Shown piece after piece: positions 8,650 to 16,366 of a stretch of 64,000 nt of DNA. The DNA comes from Lysinibacillus timonensis (GTDB taxonomy: Bacteria; Bacillota; Bacilli; Bacillales_A; Planococcaceae), in the NCBI RefSeq assembly GCF_900291985.1, contig NZ_LT985980.1, positions 1,372,001 through 1,436,000 on the forward strand, in the 5' to 3' direction. Under the pieces are notes generated by a model that was given only the letters and a program-made list of their open reading frames with translations, had not been told where the DNA came from and ran no database searches. Position 1 is the first letter of the stretch. Every line of letters starts with the position of its first letter. Position numbers and translations under genes: made by a program.

Positions 8650-9400
8650 CAACTAACAATCGATTCCCGCAGAGCTAGATGTTTTGTGGGAATTGATTGT
8701 ATTTACGAAGAAATATGTAGTAGAGGAGGGGGAGCGTGAGAAATCTAAGAGAGAACAATTGTCCATCAACTATTCTAGATTTAGAAGAGTTTAGCCGTAA
8801 TGTTGAGAAAATCTTAATGAAAAGACGTAAAAGAAAAGAAGAAAAAATAGAAAAAACTCCAACCAACCATATGATTTCTGATGATGTAAAATCGGGCATA
8901 GAAGATGTAGTTGATCAAAAGTTAAAAAGTAACTTATTAGATAAAATAGATATTGACCTGTCAAATGGATTAAGTGAAAAAGTAATAGAAAAATTAAAAG
9001 ATTTGCCTCTGCAAATTAATATCTACATTAATTTACATCAGACACAAAATCCTGAACAAATTGCGATTGGACACGTTAATAACGGAGCAGTCGCAGTTAA
9101 ACATAGTAACGCCGTGGAAAATGCCGTTAATAGTGCTGTAGCTCAAGCTGATAGTAATGCCGTAGATAATCCAGTCAACAGCGCTGTCGCGTTAGATGAC
9201 AGCAATGCATCCGACAATCCAACAAACAGTGCTGTATCATTAGATGATAGCAATGCATCCGATAACCCTTCAAACAGTGCTGTAGCTCAAGACGATAGTA
9301 ACGCATCTGACAATCCAACCAATAGTGCTGTAGCTTTAAAAGACAGCAATGCATCCGATAATCCTATACTAAGTGATGTCGATCAAAATAAAGTATTATA
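8340..9400 (+). repeat. 48-bp tandem repeats in the twin genes
   Basis: Six tandem 48-bp units lie in each gene (about 8355-8645 and 9106-9398). The phrase AGCAATGCATCCGACAATCC recurs almost exactly in both genes. Each unit is translated in frame as 16 residues. These are coding repeats with no spacers, not a CRISPR array. Confidence 0.85.
8656..8700 (+). terminator. Hairpin after repeat gene 1
   Basis: ACAATCGATTCCC at 8656-8668 pairs with GGGAATTGATTGT at 8688-8700 with few mismatches. The U-tract is weak, so it may only partly terminate or may stabilise the upstream mRNA. An almost identical hairpin follows repeat gene 2, showing that gene and hairpin were duplicated together. Confidence 0.6.
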
Positions 9401-9401
9401 G
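8736..9401 (+). CDS. 16-residue tandem-repeat protein, copy 2, with N-terminal helical domain
   Basis: 221 residues from GTG 8736, preceded by AGAGGAGGGGGA. Residues 1-105 are charged and largely helical (Lys/Arg/Glu-rich at 25-45, then SGIEDVVDQKLKSNLLDKI), a domain absent from copy 1. From about residue 106 the protein matches copy 1: NPEQIAIGHVNNGAVAVKH, six SNA(S/V)DNPxNSAVAxxD units and the same C-terminus DNPILSDVDQNKVL. No export signal. The shared C-terminal half with different N-terminal parts suggests the repeat domain is a structural or binding module and the helical part adds multimerisation or targeting. Function unknown. Confidence 0.75.
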   Translation: MRNLRENNCPSTILDLEEFSRNVEKILMKRRKRKEEKIEKTPTNHMISDDVKSGIEDVVDQKLKSNLLDKIDIDLSNGLSEKVIEKLKDLPLQINIYINLHQTQNPEQIAIGHVNNGAVAVKHSNAVENAVNSAVAQADSNAVDNPVNSAVALDDSNASDNPTNSAVSLDDSNASDNPSNSAVAQDDSNASDNPTNSAVALKDSNASDNPILSDVDQNKVL

Positions 9402-9408
9402 GAGACAA

Positions 9409-9452
9409 CAATCGATTCCCGCGGAGCTAATCGCTTTAGTGGGAATTGATGA
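9409..9452 (+). terminator. Hairpin after repeat gene 2
   Basis: CAATCGATTCCCGC (from about 9409) pairs with GTGGGAATTGATG (to about 9452). It is nearly the same hairpin as at 8656-8700. An A/T-rich stretch follows a few bases later. Confidence 0.55.
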
Positions 9453-9570
9453 TTTATAAAAAAAAAATCTGAATCTCATGCCACTACTCGATATGGCTAA
9501 TGGTGACTGCTAACTTCAAGATAAATAATCCATCGATTCATTTAGTAGATGATCTGCTACAATCGGTTTG

Positions 9571-10155
9571 TTATTTCCCAAAAATATAAGTTTTCAACAA
9601 AGCAAGTCGTTCTCGGATCAAGGATTGGGTCTTTACACTTCTAGGCGTTGGCGCCCCTAACACATCCGCTTCCAAACCAACAACATTTGCTAAGTATTTC
9701 GCTCGAGTGAGATGGAAATCGTTGGAAATAATGGTTACTTCCGTTACACCTTCTGGAAGAAACTCCTTCGAGTAAAGTAGATTTTCGTAAGTAGAGGTTG
9801 AGTTTTCTTCAAGCTGAATGCGCAATGGACTAATCCCAGCATCCATTAAATAATTCGCCATCACGGAAGCTTCTGTACCTGGTTCATCATGCCCCTGTCC
9901 ACCTGAAACAATCACCTGTACGTGTTCATACTCCTCAAGATAATCAATCGCCACATCTAACCGACTTTTTAAAGAAAGGGACGGCTCCCCGTTTGGTCTC
10001 ACTTTCGCACCAAGAACAATGACATAATCATTCGAACCATCCGCAATCGGCGTTGAACCTTTTTCAATTTCAGCACCTAGCCAGTAATAACCCGAAACGA
10101 TTAAGAGAATAAATATTAAAATGGCACCTAACCAAAATTTCATAGATTTTTTCAT
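9571..10155 (-). CDS. YdcF/SanA-like DUF218 protein
   Basis: 194 residues: one N-terminal membrane helix (about 8-27), then a DUF218 alpha/beta domain with DYVIVLGAKVRPNGEPS near 43-59, VIVSGGQG near 81-88, ExNSTSTYEN and NDFHLTRA. These conserved glycine, acidic and His/Arg positions define the family of membrane-anchored proteins tied to envelope integrity (SanA in enterobacteria). The biochemical activity is not established. It appears to be a single minus-strand gene. Confidence 0.8.
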   Translation of the reverse strand: MKKSMKFWLGAILIFILLIVSGYYWLGAEIEKGSTPIADGSNDYVIVLGAKVRPNGEPSLSLKSRLDVAIDYLEEYEHVQVIVSGGQGHDEPGTEASVMANYLMDAGISPLRIQLEENSTSTYENLLYSKEFLPEGVTEVTIISNDFHLTRAKYLANVVGLEADVLGAPTPRSVKTQSLIRERLALLKTYIFGK

Positions 10156-10241
10156 AGACTCACCTCTTTAGCATTGTGACGATAAATAAGAGGATAGGGT
10201 TCGTAAATCTGGCAAAATTTGATAAAACATTAACAACTTCC

Positions 10242-10937
10242 TCACCTTGAATAAAGATCACGTACAAAGTCAGCGTTAACGGAGAAGAATTCGTCTATTG
10301 TCTCTTCAGATGGTGCTTGCTTTACGGTAAAAGGAATATTCATCTTTTGGACATATGAGTCAATTTCTTCAACTATATCAATCTCGCCTTCTAGTACATC
10401 TGACCAAATATCAATCTCTCTTCCGTCATCGAATTGGATGATGTACTTACCATAAAATTTTTGACTAGTTTTCGGTTTGTCTGCACCTAAGATAAAGTCA
10501 ATCTCAACGCCAGTTACATCTTTGGACCAAAAGTATTCTTTATTTTCTAGACTCCAAAAAGTATCATAGTTGATTTTTTCTTTCGTAATTATAACAACAT
10601 TCGTGATAGCCAAATATAAAAAAGGCAAAGAAATCAATAAAGGAATCATTGTTAATTTCATTAGAAACTTTACATTTAATTTAAATACCTGAAAGGATTT
10701 TTTCTTTATTGCTTCCTTTGCAAAAACATAGATTGCCCATGTAGTAATTCCATAAACGAGAGCGGCAACAAAAAAAACCACAAAAGCACTTATCGGAATA
10801 CCAAAAAATATTGCTTCTTTCGTGTCGTAAATTTGCCAAGTTATAAAATAGAAAATGAAAAACCATATAACCGAAAAAATACCGAATGATAAAAAGAACA
10901 TCCACCATTTTTTCTTATCAGACTTATCCTTTTCCAT
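10242..10937 (-). CDS. Membrane protein of unknown function (4 predicted TM helices)
   Basis: 231 residues. Hydrophobic helices lie at about 13-32, 40-72 (two segments) and 92-116; a 110-residue hydrophilic, beta-rich C-terminal part contains FDDGREIDIWSDV. A Lys-rich N-terminus suggests cytoplasmic N and C termini. I do not recognise the family. It stands alone between the DUF218 gene and the three-gene cluster at 11.2-12.2 kb. Confidence 0.6.
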   Translation of the reverse strand: MEKDKSDKKKWWMFFLSFGIFSVIWFFIFYFITWQIYDTKEAIFFGIPISAFVVFFVAALVYGITTWAIYVFAKEAIKKKSFQVFKLNVKFLMKLTMIPLLISLPFLYLAITNVVIITKEKINYDTFWSLENKEYFWSKDVTGVEIDFILGADKPKTSQKFYGKYIIQFDDGREIDIWSDVLEGEIDIVEEIDSYVQKMNIPFTVKQAPSEETIDEFFSVNADFVRDLYSR

Positions 10938-11097
10938 ACCATTTCCCCCTTACATTTGGTTCACTTAATAATTGAAAGTAGCCGCGCTTATAAACTTCTT
11001 ACATTTCATACGATTCACTCATGTAAAAGTTTCCTTTCGAAATGCAGGAGCATTATGTTCTCATTTTAAGGGACACCTGTAATGAAGTACAAAAAAA

Positions 11098-11135
11098 ACG
11101 CCACATCCCATATATGAAAGGATTATGACGTATAA
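11098..11135 (-). terminator. Terminator of the 11.2-12.2 kb small-gene operon
   Basis: On the minus strand an imperfect stem (ACGTCATAATCC with GGGATGTGGCGT) is followed directly by eight T residues. It sits 60-95 bp after the stop codon at 11195. Confidence 0.65.
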
Positions 11136-11194
11136 GATAATTTTATTTCGTTGATGGAAAATCTTTTACAATTATAATAGAAGACACGTACTTC

Positions 11195-11428
11195 TTATTT
11201 TACTGTAAAAAATAGATTATCCATTTCCATAGAATTTGTCATAGTTCGTTGTAAAACTTCGGAACCGCCAAAAAAACCAGCTGCCTTTAATATCACTTTA
11301 TCTCCCGGTAAACAGTTGAAATTAAAGAAACCATCTTTACTTTCAAAACGTAATTCTCCATTAATAAAGACTCCGATATTTTTACCTGAATATTTTCCGG
11401 TATTTGATACAACACATGGTAATAGCAT
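11195..11428 (-). CDS. Small hypothetical protein, third gene of a small operon
   Basis: 77 residues from ATG 11428, preceded by GAGTAGGA with suitable spacing and starting 23 bp after the upstream stop. A longer frame open to 11542 overlaps the upstream gene and lacks a ribosome site, so I prefer the short form. The product begins MLLPCVVSNTGKYSG and is Gly/Phe-rich (FFNFNCLPGD, AAGFFGGSE). No recognisable domain; one Cys in each half. Co-transcribed with two other unknown genes. Confidence 0.5.
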   Translation of the reverse strand: MLLPCVVSNTGKYSGKNIGVFINGELRFESKDGFFNFNCLPGDKVILKAAGFFGGSEVLQRTMTNSMEMDNLFFTVK

Positions 11429-11451
11429 ATTTATTCCTACTCTCTTATGTA

Positions 11452-11775
11452 TTAATAGTTTTTGATTGCGATCCGTAAATCGGTAATATAATTGTTCATC
11501 TCGATGGATGATACGCCGAAGAGACGACTCCCTCCATAACATAGCTTGATTGATTTTTTAATGAAGTTTGAAACAATATAGTCGTATTCTTTTAATGCTA
11601 AGTCATGAAGTTGACGTAACGTACTATTATTATAGGATTGTAATAATCTTAACCCTTCTCGACCATCAACGTGTAGAACATCTTCAGCAAACAAAACGGC
11701 TACAAAGCGAATTAATTCTTCTTTATTACGTGTTGGTTCTTTAGGGACTACAAAATATCTCTGATCCATCTTCAT
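11452..11775 (-). CDS. Hypothetical protein, second gene of a small operon
   Basis: 107 residues (105 if it starts at the second Met, which is better placed relative to AAGGTGG). Helical and soluble, with FVAVLFAEDVLHVDGREGLRLLQSY and a C-terminal MNNYITDLRIAIKNY. It starts 5 bp after the stop of the upstream gene, so the two are coupled. Family not recognised. Confidence 0.55.
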   Translation of the reverse strand: MKMDQRYFVVPKEPTRNKEELIRFVAVLFAEDVLHVDGREGLRLLQSYNNSTLRQLHDLALKEYDYIVSNFIKKSIKLCYGGSRLFGVSSIEMNNYITDLRIAIKNY

Positions 11776-11780
11776 CCACC

Positions 11781-12167
11781 TTATCGTATATAACGTTGCA
11801 CATAACTTTCAAATTCATATCCCATTTGAAGAAGAGCAGGTTCAAGAGTTTCGATTTTATTCATTTCATAATTATAGTAATAAACCATAACACGATTAAA
11901 AACTTGAATGAATTTCTCATTTTTCTTATGTTGAGCCAAATCATCTATGATAAATCCAATAATATAGCCAGTTGGACTTTGACGTATTTCCTGGGGTGAA
12001 AAATATTGAGGTAAATAGTTAATAATCTGTTCAAAGACATATTGTTTCTCAGATTCATTACTTAATAGGCCTTTGCCATAATGGTTAGACATTTCTGCAC
12101 GAGCATTATGTAATGTCTCCTCTGAACTACCTGTAATGATTGATAATGCTTTCATAAAAAATCCCAT
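11781..12167 (-). CDS. Hypothetical protein, first gene of a small operon
   Basis: 128 residues from ATG 12167 (MGFFMKALSII), which has AGGTGA seven bases upstream; the frame is open to 12209 without a comparable site. Predicted all-helical, with no membrane segment after the short hydrophobic N-terminus. Family not recognised. Leader of the three-gene minus-strand operon ending in the terminator at about 11.1 kb. Confidence 0.55.
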   Translation of the reverse strand: MGFFMKALSIITGSSEETLHNARAEMSNHYGKGLLSNESEKQYVFEQIINYLPQYFSPQEIRQSPTGYIIGFIIDDLAQHKKNEKFIQVFNRVMVYYYNYEMNKIETLEPALLQMGYEFESYVQRYIR

Positions 12168-12320
12168 AAACCAGTCACCTTCTATATCGATATAACTTCC
12201 TAATAACAATTATAACAACACTAGTACAATAGATACAACAACTTATTATAGTTAGGTCTAATAGACTGTTATATTACTCACCTATCACTGATTCAAACAT
12301 CATGAAAAGTTGCCAAATTA

Positions 12321-12346
12321 AAAAAAACTCCATGCTATGCATAGAG
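12321..12346 (-). terminator. Terminator downstream of the glycosyltransferase
   Basis: CTCTATGC (minus strand, 12346-12339) pairs with GCATGGAG (12335-12328), loop ATA, and is followed by eight T residues. Confidence 0.7.
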
Positions 12347-12491
12347 CTTCTCTCGTCATAAACGCTTCTGTTTGAGGACAATATAATTTAAGGTTTAGTC
12401 TTAATTCGATTACATTAATGACTTGCTTTCGATTAAAAGGAATAACATCTCTACATAAAGAAAAACTTAGCATCTTCTTTTACATTTCTAG

Positions 12492-13664
12492 TTATGAAAT
12501 TTTATCAAGAATCACATTAGCTGCCTCTTTGCCACCACCAGCTCTTTTAAAGCTTTCTGATAGTTTCCGTGCGCAATTTTTATAGGACGGATTAGTGAGT
12601 ACTTCAGCTACAGTAATTGCTAGCATCTTTGGATTTAATTTTTTCAGTTTTAGACCAGCACCAAGCTCAAAAACTCGCTGTGCCACCATTTTTTGTTCGC
12701 CATGTAGCGGAAACATCACCATAGGTACACCAAAATAGAGACTTTCATTCGTGCTATTCATCCCGCAATGGGTAATAAATACATCTGCTTTCTGTAATAT
12801 GGAGATTTGATCTACAGTGTTTTTCACTATGATATTGTGCGGAATGGACCCAAATGATGAAATGTCCGTTTTATCACCCACTGACATAACTACCTCATAG
12901 TTTGTATTGGAGAATGCTTTCATACAGTTTTGATAAAAATCCATATTTTGATTGAGTACCGTTCCGAGAGAGATGTAAATTAACTTTTTCGTTTTATGAT
13001 CATTTTGTACAGGTGCAAACTTCCTTATGGATGGTCCAACAAAAGCATAGTGTTCTGAGAAGGTTTCTGCTAATGGCTGGAATTCTTTTGACGTGTATAC
13101 AATCGTATCTGTTTCATTATCATTTTCAATTAGCGATACAAAATTCTCTACACGATACCCATGATCGTTTAAAAGTTTTACTTTTTTATGAATCCTTGGC
13201 ATGCCCACAATCATTTTCCAAACTTCCGAGAGACTTTGCTTCATTAACTTTGCGGTCTGTTTATTAAAGGCAAAGGAAGTAGTTGAACAAATATATGGAA
13301 TTCCAAGTTTCTTGGCAAATAGTTTTCCCCAAATACATAAAGAATCAGATACGATGCAATCGGGTTGAATTTCCTTCAGTTCTCTGCAAACCTTCTCTTC
13401 TAAGGCAATCGTCATATCAGCTGCCATTTCAATTAGTGCTGCAAAATCTTTACCTGCTTTACGATCCAATTCTTCTTGTGACACTTTTGGTAAAAATTCA
13501 TCACAGGCTATAAAGGTCGCACTAGCGTCTTCTATTTTTTGTTGAAATTCGAGAAAGGAATAATACCAGACTTGATGCCCTTTCTTTGTTAATTCTGCGA
13601 CGACTGGAATTGTTGGGTTCGTATGACCATGGGCCGGTATCGAGAAAAATACAATTTTACTCAT
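12492..13664 (-). CDS. Macrolide-type UDP-glycosyltransferase (MGT family)
   Basis: 390 residues from ATG 13664 (MSKIVFFSIPAHGHTNP). GT-B fold: the N-terminal acceptor domain carries the family PAHGHxNP motif. The C-terminal half has IYISLGTVLNQN, ADVFITHCGMNSTNESLYFGVPMV and PLHGEQ, the UDP-sugar binding region of the YjiC/OleD/Mgt family. Probable reaction: transfer of glucose from UDP-glucose to macrolides, phenols or flavonoids for detoxification. The start overlaps the regulator stop (ATGAGTAA), so the pair is translationally coupled and probably co-regulated. Confidence 0.87.
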   Translation of the reverse strand: MSKIVFFSIPAHGHTNPTIPVVAELTKKGHQVWYYSFLEFQQKIEDASATFIACDEFLPKVSQEELDRKAGKDFAALIEMAADMTIALEEKVCRELKEIQPDCIVSDSLCIWGKLFAKKLGIPYICSTTSFAFNKQTAKLMKQSLSEVWKMIVGMPRIHKKVKLLNDHGYRVENFVSLIENDNETDTIVYTSKEFQPLAETFSEHYAFVGPSIRKFAPVQNDHKTKKLIYISLGTVLNQNMDFYQNCMKAFSNTNYEVVMSVGDKTDISSFGSIPHNIIVKNTVDQISILQKADVFITHCGMNSTNESLYFGVPMVMFPLHGEQKMVAQRVFELGAGLKLKKLNPKMLAITVAEVLTNPSYKNCARKLSESFKRAGGGKEAANVILDKIS

Positions 13665-14106
13665 TGCTCTCATCCTTTAATTCTGCATTTCGGATCATTT
13701 CTGCAAATTCTAGGAAGCCTTCCGTTTTTAAGACGGCAATTCCTTTTGTCGCATCATCCCCCAAAACGACCAACTTATCCCCTGCATGAATTCCATACAT
13801 TTCACGTGCCTGTTTTGGAATAACTATCTGGCCGCGCTCACCAACCTTCACAACACCAAAGAACTGCTTCCCTTTAGGACTGAGATTGCTAACTTCTTCT
13901 TCATCTAAATTGCTTGATAATTGATCAACCGTTACCTCGAAAATTTCACTAAGCAACTTACATTTATAAATATCCGGTAATGCTTCGCCATTTTCCCACT
14001 TTGCAATCGTCTGCCGTGAAACGTCTACCTTCTCTGCCAACTGTTCTTGACTAAGTTTATGCCTCTTACGTAAAACACGAATATTCATACCGATCATATC
14101 GTTCAA
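13657..14106 (-). CDS. XRE-AbrB fusion transcriptional regulator
   Basis: 149 residues. Helix-turn-helix of the Cro/CI type at about 8-62 (LSQEQLAEKVDVSRQTIAKW), then a SpoVT/AbrB swapped-hairpin domain at about 84-130 (VGERGQIVIPKQAREMYGI). Both halves bind DNA in their families. This two-domain form occurs as a local regulator in Bacillales. It is translationally coupled to the glycosyltransferase, which it probably controls. Confidence 0.85.
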   Translation of the reverse strand: MNDMIGMNIRVLRKRHKLSQEQLAEKVDVSRQTIAKWENGEALPDIYKCKLLSEIFEVTVDQLSSNLDEEEVSNLSPKGKQFFGVVKVGERGQIVIPKQAREMYGIHAGDKLVVLGDDATKGIAVLKTEGFLEFAEMIRNAELKDESNE

Positions 14107-14232
14107 CTCCTCTTGTTTACATTATATAAAGGGTTGAAGATAAACACTATCAACAGTCCCTAACATTTTCTGTTAAGAATTGTGGCAAAAGGTAATATCA
14201 TATGTAAAAGCAGCAAGTTTTGAAATGGAGTT

Positions 14233-14265
14233 AACGCCAAGTCCCTATAAGGATTTTGGCGTTTT
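14233..14265. terminator. Hairpin between the XRE-AbrB regulator and the NADAR gene
   Basis: AACGCCAA (from 14233) pairs with TTGGCGTT (to about 14264). The stem can be extended by flanking GTTAAC. It lies just downstream of the NADAR gene stop in the minus-strand sense; the U-tract is poor. Confidence 0.45.
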
Positions 14266-14283
14266 GTTAACTAAAGGGAAATT

Positions 14284-14928
14284 TTATTTATAAACAATAC
14301 TTCTAAACACTTCCGGAGATGACAAAACATCGTTTAATAGATTATTTTGCACTAGAGATATATAGATTGCAGCTGCTTCTGCTTGACAATTAATGGATTT
14401 ACTTGGGTTAAACTCTATATCGGTAAAGGCGTTATATTCTACTATTTTTTCACCCAATTGCGGATGAGTAGACAATGTATTAATGTATAGCCAATTATAG
14501 AAGAATGTTTTAGGTACGATAGGAAATTCTGTATCAAAATATCTGAAAGCAATAAGATTTCCACTTTCTTTTAATCTCGGATCCTTTTTCGCTTCCTTTG
14601 AGGTTTTATCATATAAATCATGGAATGGACCTGCATGTTCAAATACCTTGCTCGCTTGAAATGCAGTTTCCACACTAAATTTCATGTTATTCTTTTTAAT
14701 AATTAAATGAAATGCACTTAGGTCAATCCCTATTTGTTCAGTTGATTTACTAGATATTTCAAGAATTTTGATATCAGGGAACTTTTCTGTAGCATACTTA
14801 TGTAAGGATTGAATGGATTTTTGTTTTTGTTTCAATGAAAAACCCGGAAACCATTCAAATTCTATCAATTCCTTTTTAAACAACGATAACGATGTTGAAT
14901 CCGAAATGAAAATAGGTCTCTTCGCCAA
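14284..14928 (-). CDS. DarT-associated NADAR-type antitoxin (orphan)
   Basis: 214 residues. I recognise the phrases MAKRPIFI, FEWFPGFSLKQKQKSI, LEISSKS, LSAF, VETAFQASKVFEHAGPF, KKDPRLKESGNLIAFRYF and FTDIEFNPSKSINCQAEAAA as the family annotated as DarT1-associated NADAR antitoxin (formerly DUF6977). NADAR domains remove ADP-ribose, in this context from guanine of DNA modified by DarT1 toxins. Here no DarT-like toxin adjoins: upstream is a membrane protein and downstream an XRE-AbrB regulator. It may be a leftover or a stand-alone DNA de-ADP-ribosylation or immunity gene. Family recognition is from memory of conserved phrases. Confidence 0.68.
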   Translation of the reverse strand: MAKRPIFISDSTSLSLFKKELIEFEWFPGFSLKQKQKSIQSLHKYATEKFPDIKILEISSKSTEQIGIDLSAFHLIIKKNNMKFSVETAFQASKVFEHAGPFHDLYDKTSKEAKKDPRLKESGNLIAFRYFDTEFPIVPKTFFYNWLYINTLSTHPQLGEKIVEYNAFTDIEFNPSKSINCQAEAAAIYISLVQNNLLNDVLSSPEVFRSIVYK

Positions 14929-14961
14929 AACATTAACTCCTTTCGTAGACAGAGTGTGTGT

Positions 14962-15519
14962 TTAATGTTGCTCCTGATGTTGCGATGATGAGTGTATTTG
15001 TTTTTCTGCAACCGCAACTCCACCAATAAAATAGATCAGAATAATAGTTGCTAATAAAATTGGTTTCAGCACCCAACGCTTTCTTTTAGGCTGAAAAGGT
15101 TTTTTGGGGGATAGTATGAAAAATAGAAAAATGGTTGAAATCGATAATAATAGAAGAATCCTAATGATGACAATGGATTCATTACCTTTTATCATCTCGC
15201 CTAGCATGGCTCCCATCATACCACCCATGACTCCAGCCATTACACCGTCTAACACTGACAGAATTCCGAAATTACTTCCACATAATAACCCTACTAATAT
15301 TCCTATTAAGATCGACAACATTGTAGAAAGATATAGTTGCCCTTGATAAGTAAAACCAAGTAGTACCCCGACTGTTAAACTGAGATTCATAGTAAAATAC
15401 ATCGAAATCATCATCCCTTCCATGGGAGAGATGTTTCGTTTAACCATTCTCGATTGTATAAGTACAATAATTGTTAAAACCAAAAGTGATCCTAAAATAA
15501 ATAGTTGGTAATATCCCAT
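14962..15519 (-). CDS. Polytopic membrane protein with Gly/Met-rich core and His-rich tail
   Basis: 185 residues. Five or six hydrophobic segments (about 4-21, 37-55, 62-82, 85-108, 116-137, 150-168). The middle has GVMAGVMGGMMGAMLGEM, a glycine-zipper-like helix rich in Met. The protein ends in SSSQHQEQH. Met and His enrichment could indicate metal handling (copper-type), but this is a guess. It starts 33 bp upstream of the NADAR gene, so they may be co-transcribed. Confidence 0.55.
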   Translation of the reverse strand: MGYYQLFILGSLLVLTIIVLIQSRMVKRNISPMEGMMISMYFTMNLSLTVGVLLGFTYQGQLYLSTMLSILIGILVGLLCGSNFGILSVLDGVMAGVMGGMMGAMLGEMIKGNESIVIIRILLLLSISTIFLFFILSPKKPFQPKRKRWVLKPILLATIILIYFIGGVAVAEKQIHSSSQHQEQH

Positions 15520-15654
15520 CCAACTCTCCTTTATATGTAGGTTACAAATTGTTCTTCCATATTTTAATAGTATATTTTATACCCCGTGAAGGAATGCATA
15601 TCAATTTAACGTATATCAACGTCCAGAAACTCACTTCCTTTAAAAAGGAAAAAA

Positions 15655-15683
15655 AGAGCCGTAATAAATCCTTTTGGCTCCTT
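15655..15683 (-). terminator. Terminator of the 15685 gene
   Basis: On the minus strand GAGCC and GGCTC bracket a 15-nt loop and are followed by seven T residues, directly after the stop codon. Confidence 0.7.
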
Positions 15684-15684
15684 T

Positions 15685-15942
15685 TTAGTATCGAAATTGA
15701 TTAAGTTCTTCTTCTGTTAATTCAAATGGTTCCTTTCCAACTCGTTCACAATAGCTGTTCATATCACGAAATCGAATTCTTGGTGGTGCATCACTTGGTT
15801 CAACGTATTTTCCATTTGGAAAAGCCGCATCCATGTCGTCTATTAATTCTCTATTAGTCATAAATTCTTCACTTTCCTTTCTTAGAACCGTTTTCTTACC
15901 TGTGCTGCTATCTTGGAAAATAAAAGGACTTATTTTGGACAT
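15685..15942 (-). CDS. Small hypothetical protein
   Basis: 85 residues, acidic and soluble: ESEEFMTNRELIDDMDAAFPNG and a Pro/Arg segment EPSDAPPRIRFRDMNSY, ending EELNQFRY. The ATG at 15942 overlaps the end of the broken frame upstream by 13 bp, so the pair was once translationally coupled; a start at Met29 is possible. The overlap resembles an antitoxin or immunity gene next to its partner, but no family is recognised. Confidence 0.5.
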   Translation of the reverse strand: MSKISPFIFQDSSTGKKTVLRKESEEFMTNRELIDDMDAAFPNGKYVEPSDAPPRIRFRDMNSYCERVGKEPFELTEEELNQFRY

Positions 15943-16212
15943 ATCGTGACACCTCCGGGTAAGTATTTATTAACAAGCGATTTAGAGACTTCTGTTGTAA
16001 AGTAATAATAGGGTTTTCCATCTATATAATTCGAAATATTAGCTTTTAGTTCACTATAGTACTTTTCATTCCTATTCATTTTAGCGAATAATCCTACATA
16101 TCCGTCAAAATCTTGGATAGAGAGTCTCCAGTTCTAACATCAACAATCATTCTTCCCAATATCTCTCTTTCTATTATTCTTATGTCTATAATATCATAAG
16201 TTATGTATTTTA
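15930..16212 (-). pseudogene. Frameshifted gene remnant upstream of the 15685 gene
   Basis: On the minus strand one frame reads ...IIDIRIIEREILGRMIVDVRTGDS, then the sense continues in another frame as LSIQDFDGYVGLFAKMNRN and on through NISNYIDGKPYYYFTTEVS to NKYLPGGVTICPK and a stop overlapping the next ATG. One frameshift near 16128 would join them into about 94 residues. No good start codon remains and the family is unknown. The IS1182 element lies 150 bp away. Confidence 0.4.
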
Positions 16213-16339
16213 TTTAGCTATGCTAAGGGGCATGAAGATGAAGAATTTTTCGCATTAAATCAAATAGCGAAAGAAGAACATTAACGAAGTACATCAGCTA
16301 AATTGGTTCTTTTTTGATAAAAATAATAAATATTAAAAA

Positions 16340-16366
16340 AAGAAACCAAATTAATTTGGTTTCTTC
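16340..16366. repeat. Left copy of 27-bp palindromic target duplication
   Basis: AAGAAACCAAATT followed by AATTTGGTTTCTTC. With the poly-A on its left, the original uninterrupted site reads on the minus strand as a classic terminator (stem then TTTTTTTAATA) for the gene at 17980-19206. See 17942-17968 for the other copy. Confidence 0.85.

Noticed and set aside
8324-8659. 111-residue open frame antisense to repeat gene 1
   Set aside because: It is a shadow of the 48-bp repeats on the opposite strand, with no ribosome site and a Cys/His/Leu-biased repeat composition.
8340-9400. CRISPR-like periodic repeats
   Set aside because: Units are contiguous 48-bp coding repeats in frame, without unique spacers, leader or cas genes.
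11429-11542. Longer start for the third gene of the small operon
   Set aside because: It would overlap the upstream gene by about 90 bp and has no ribosome site, whereas ATG 11428 does.
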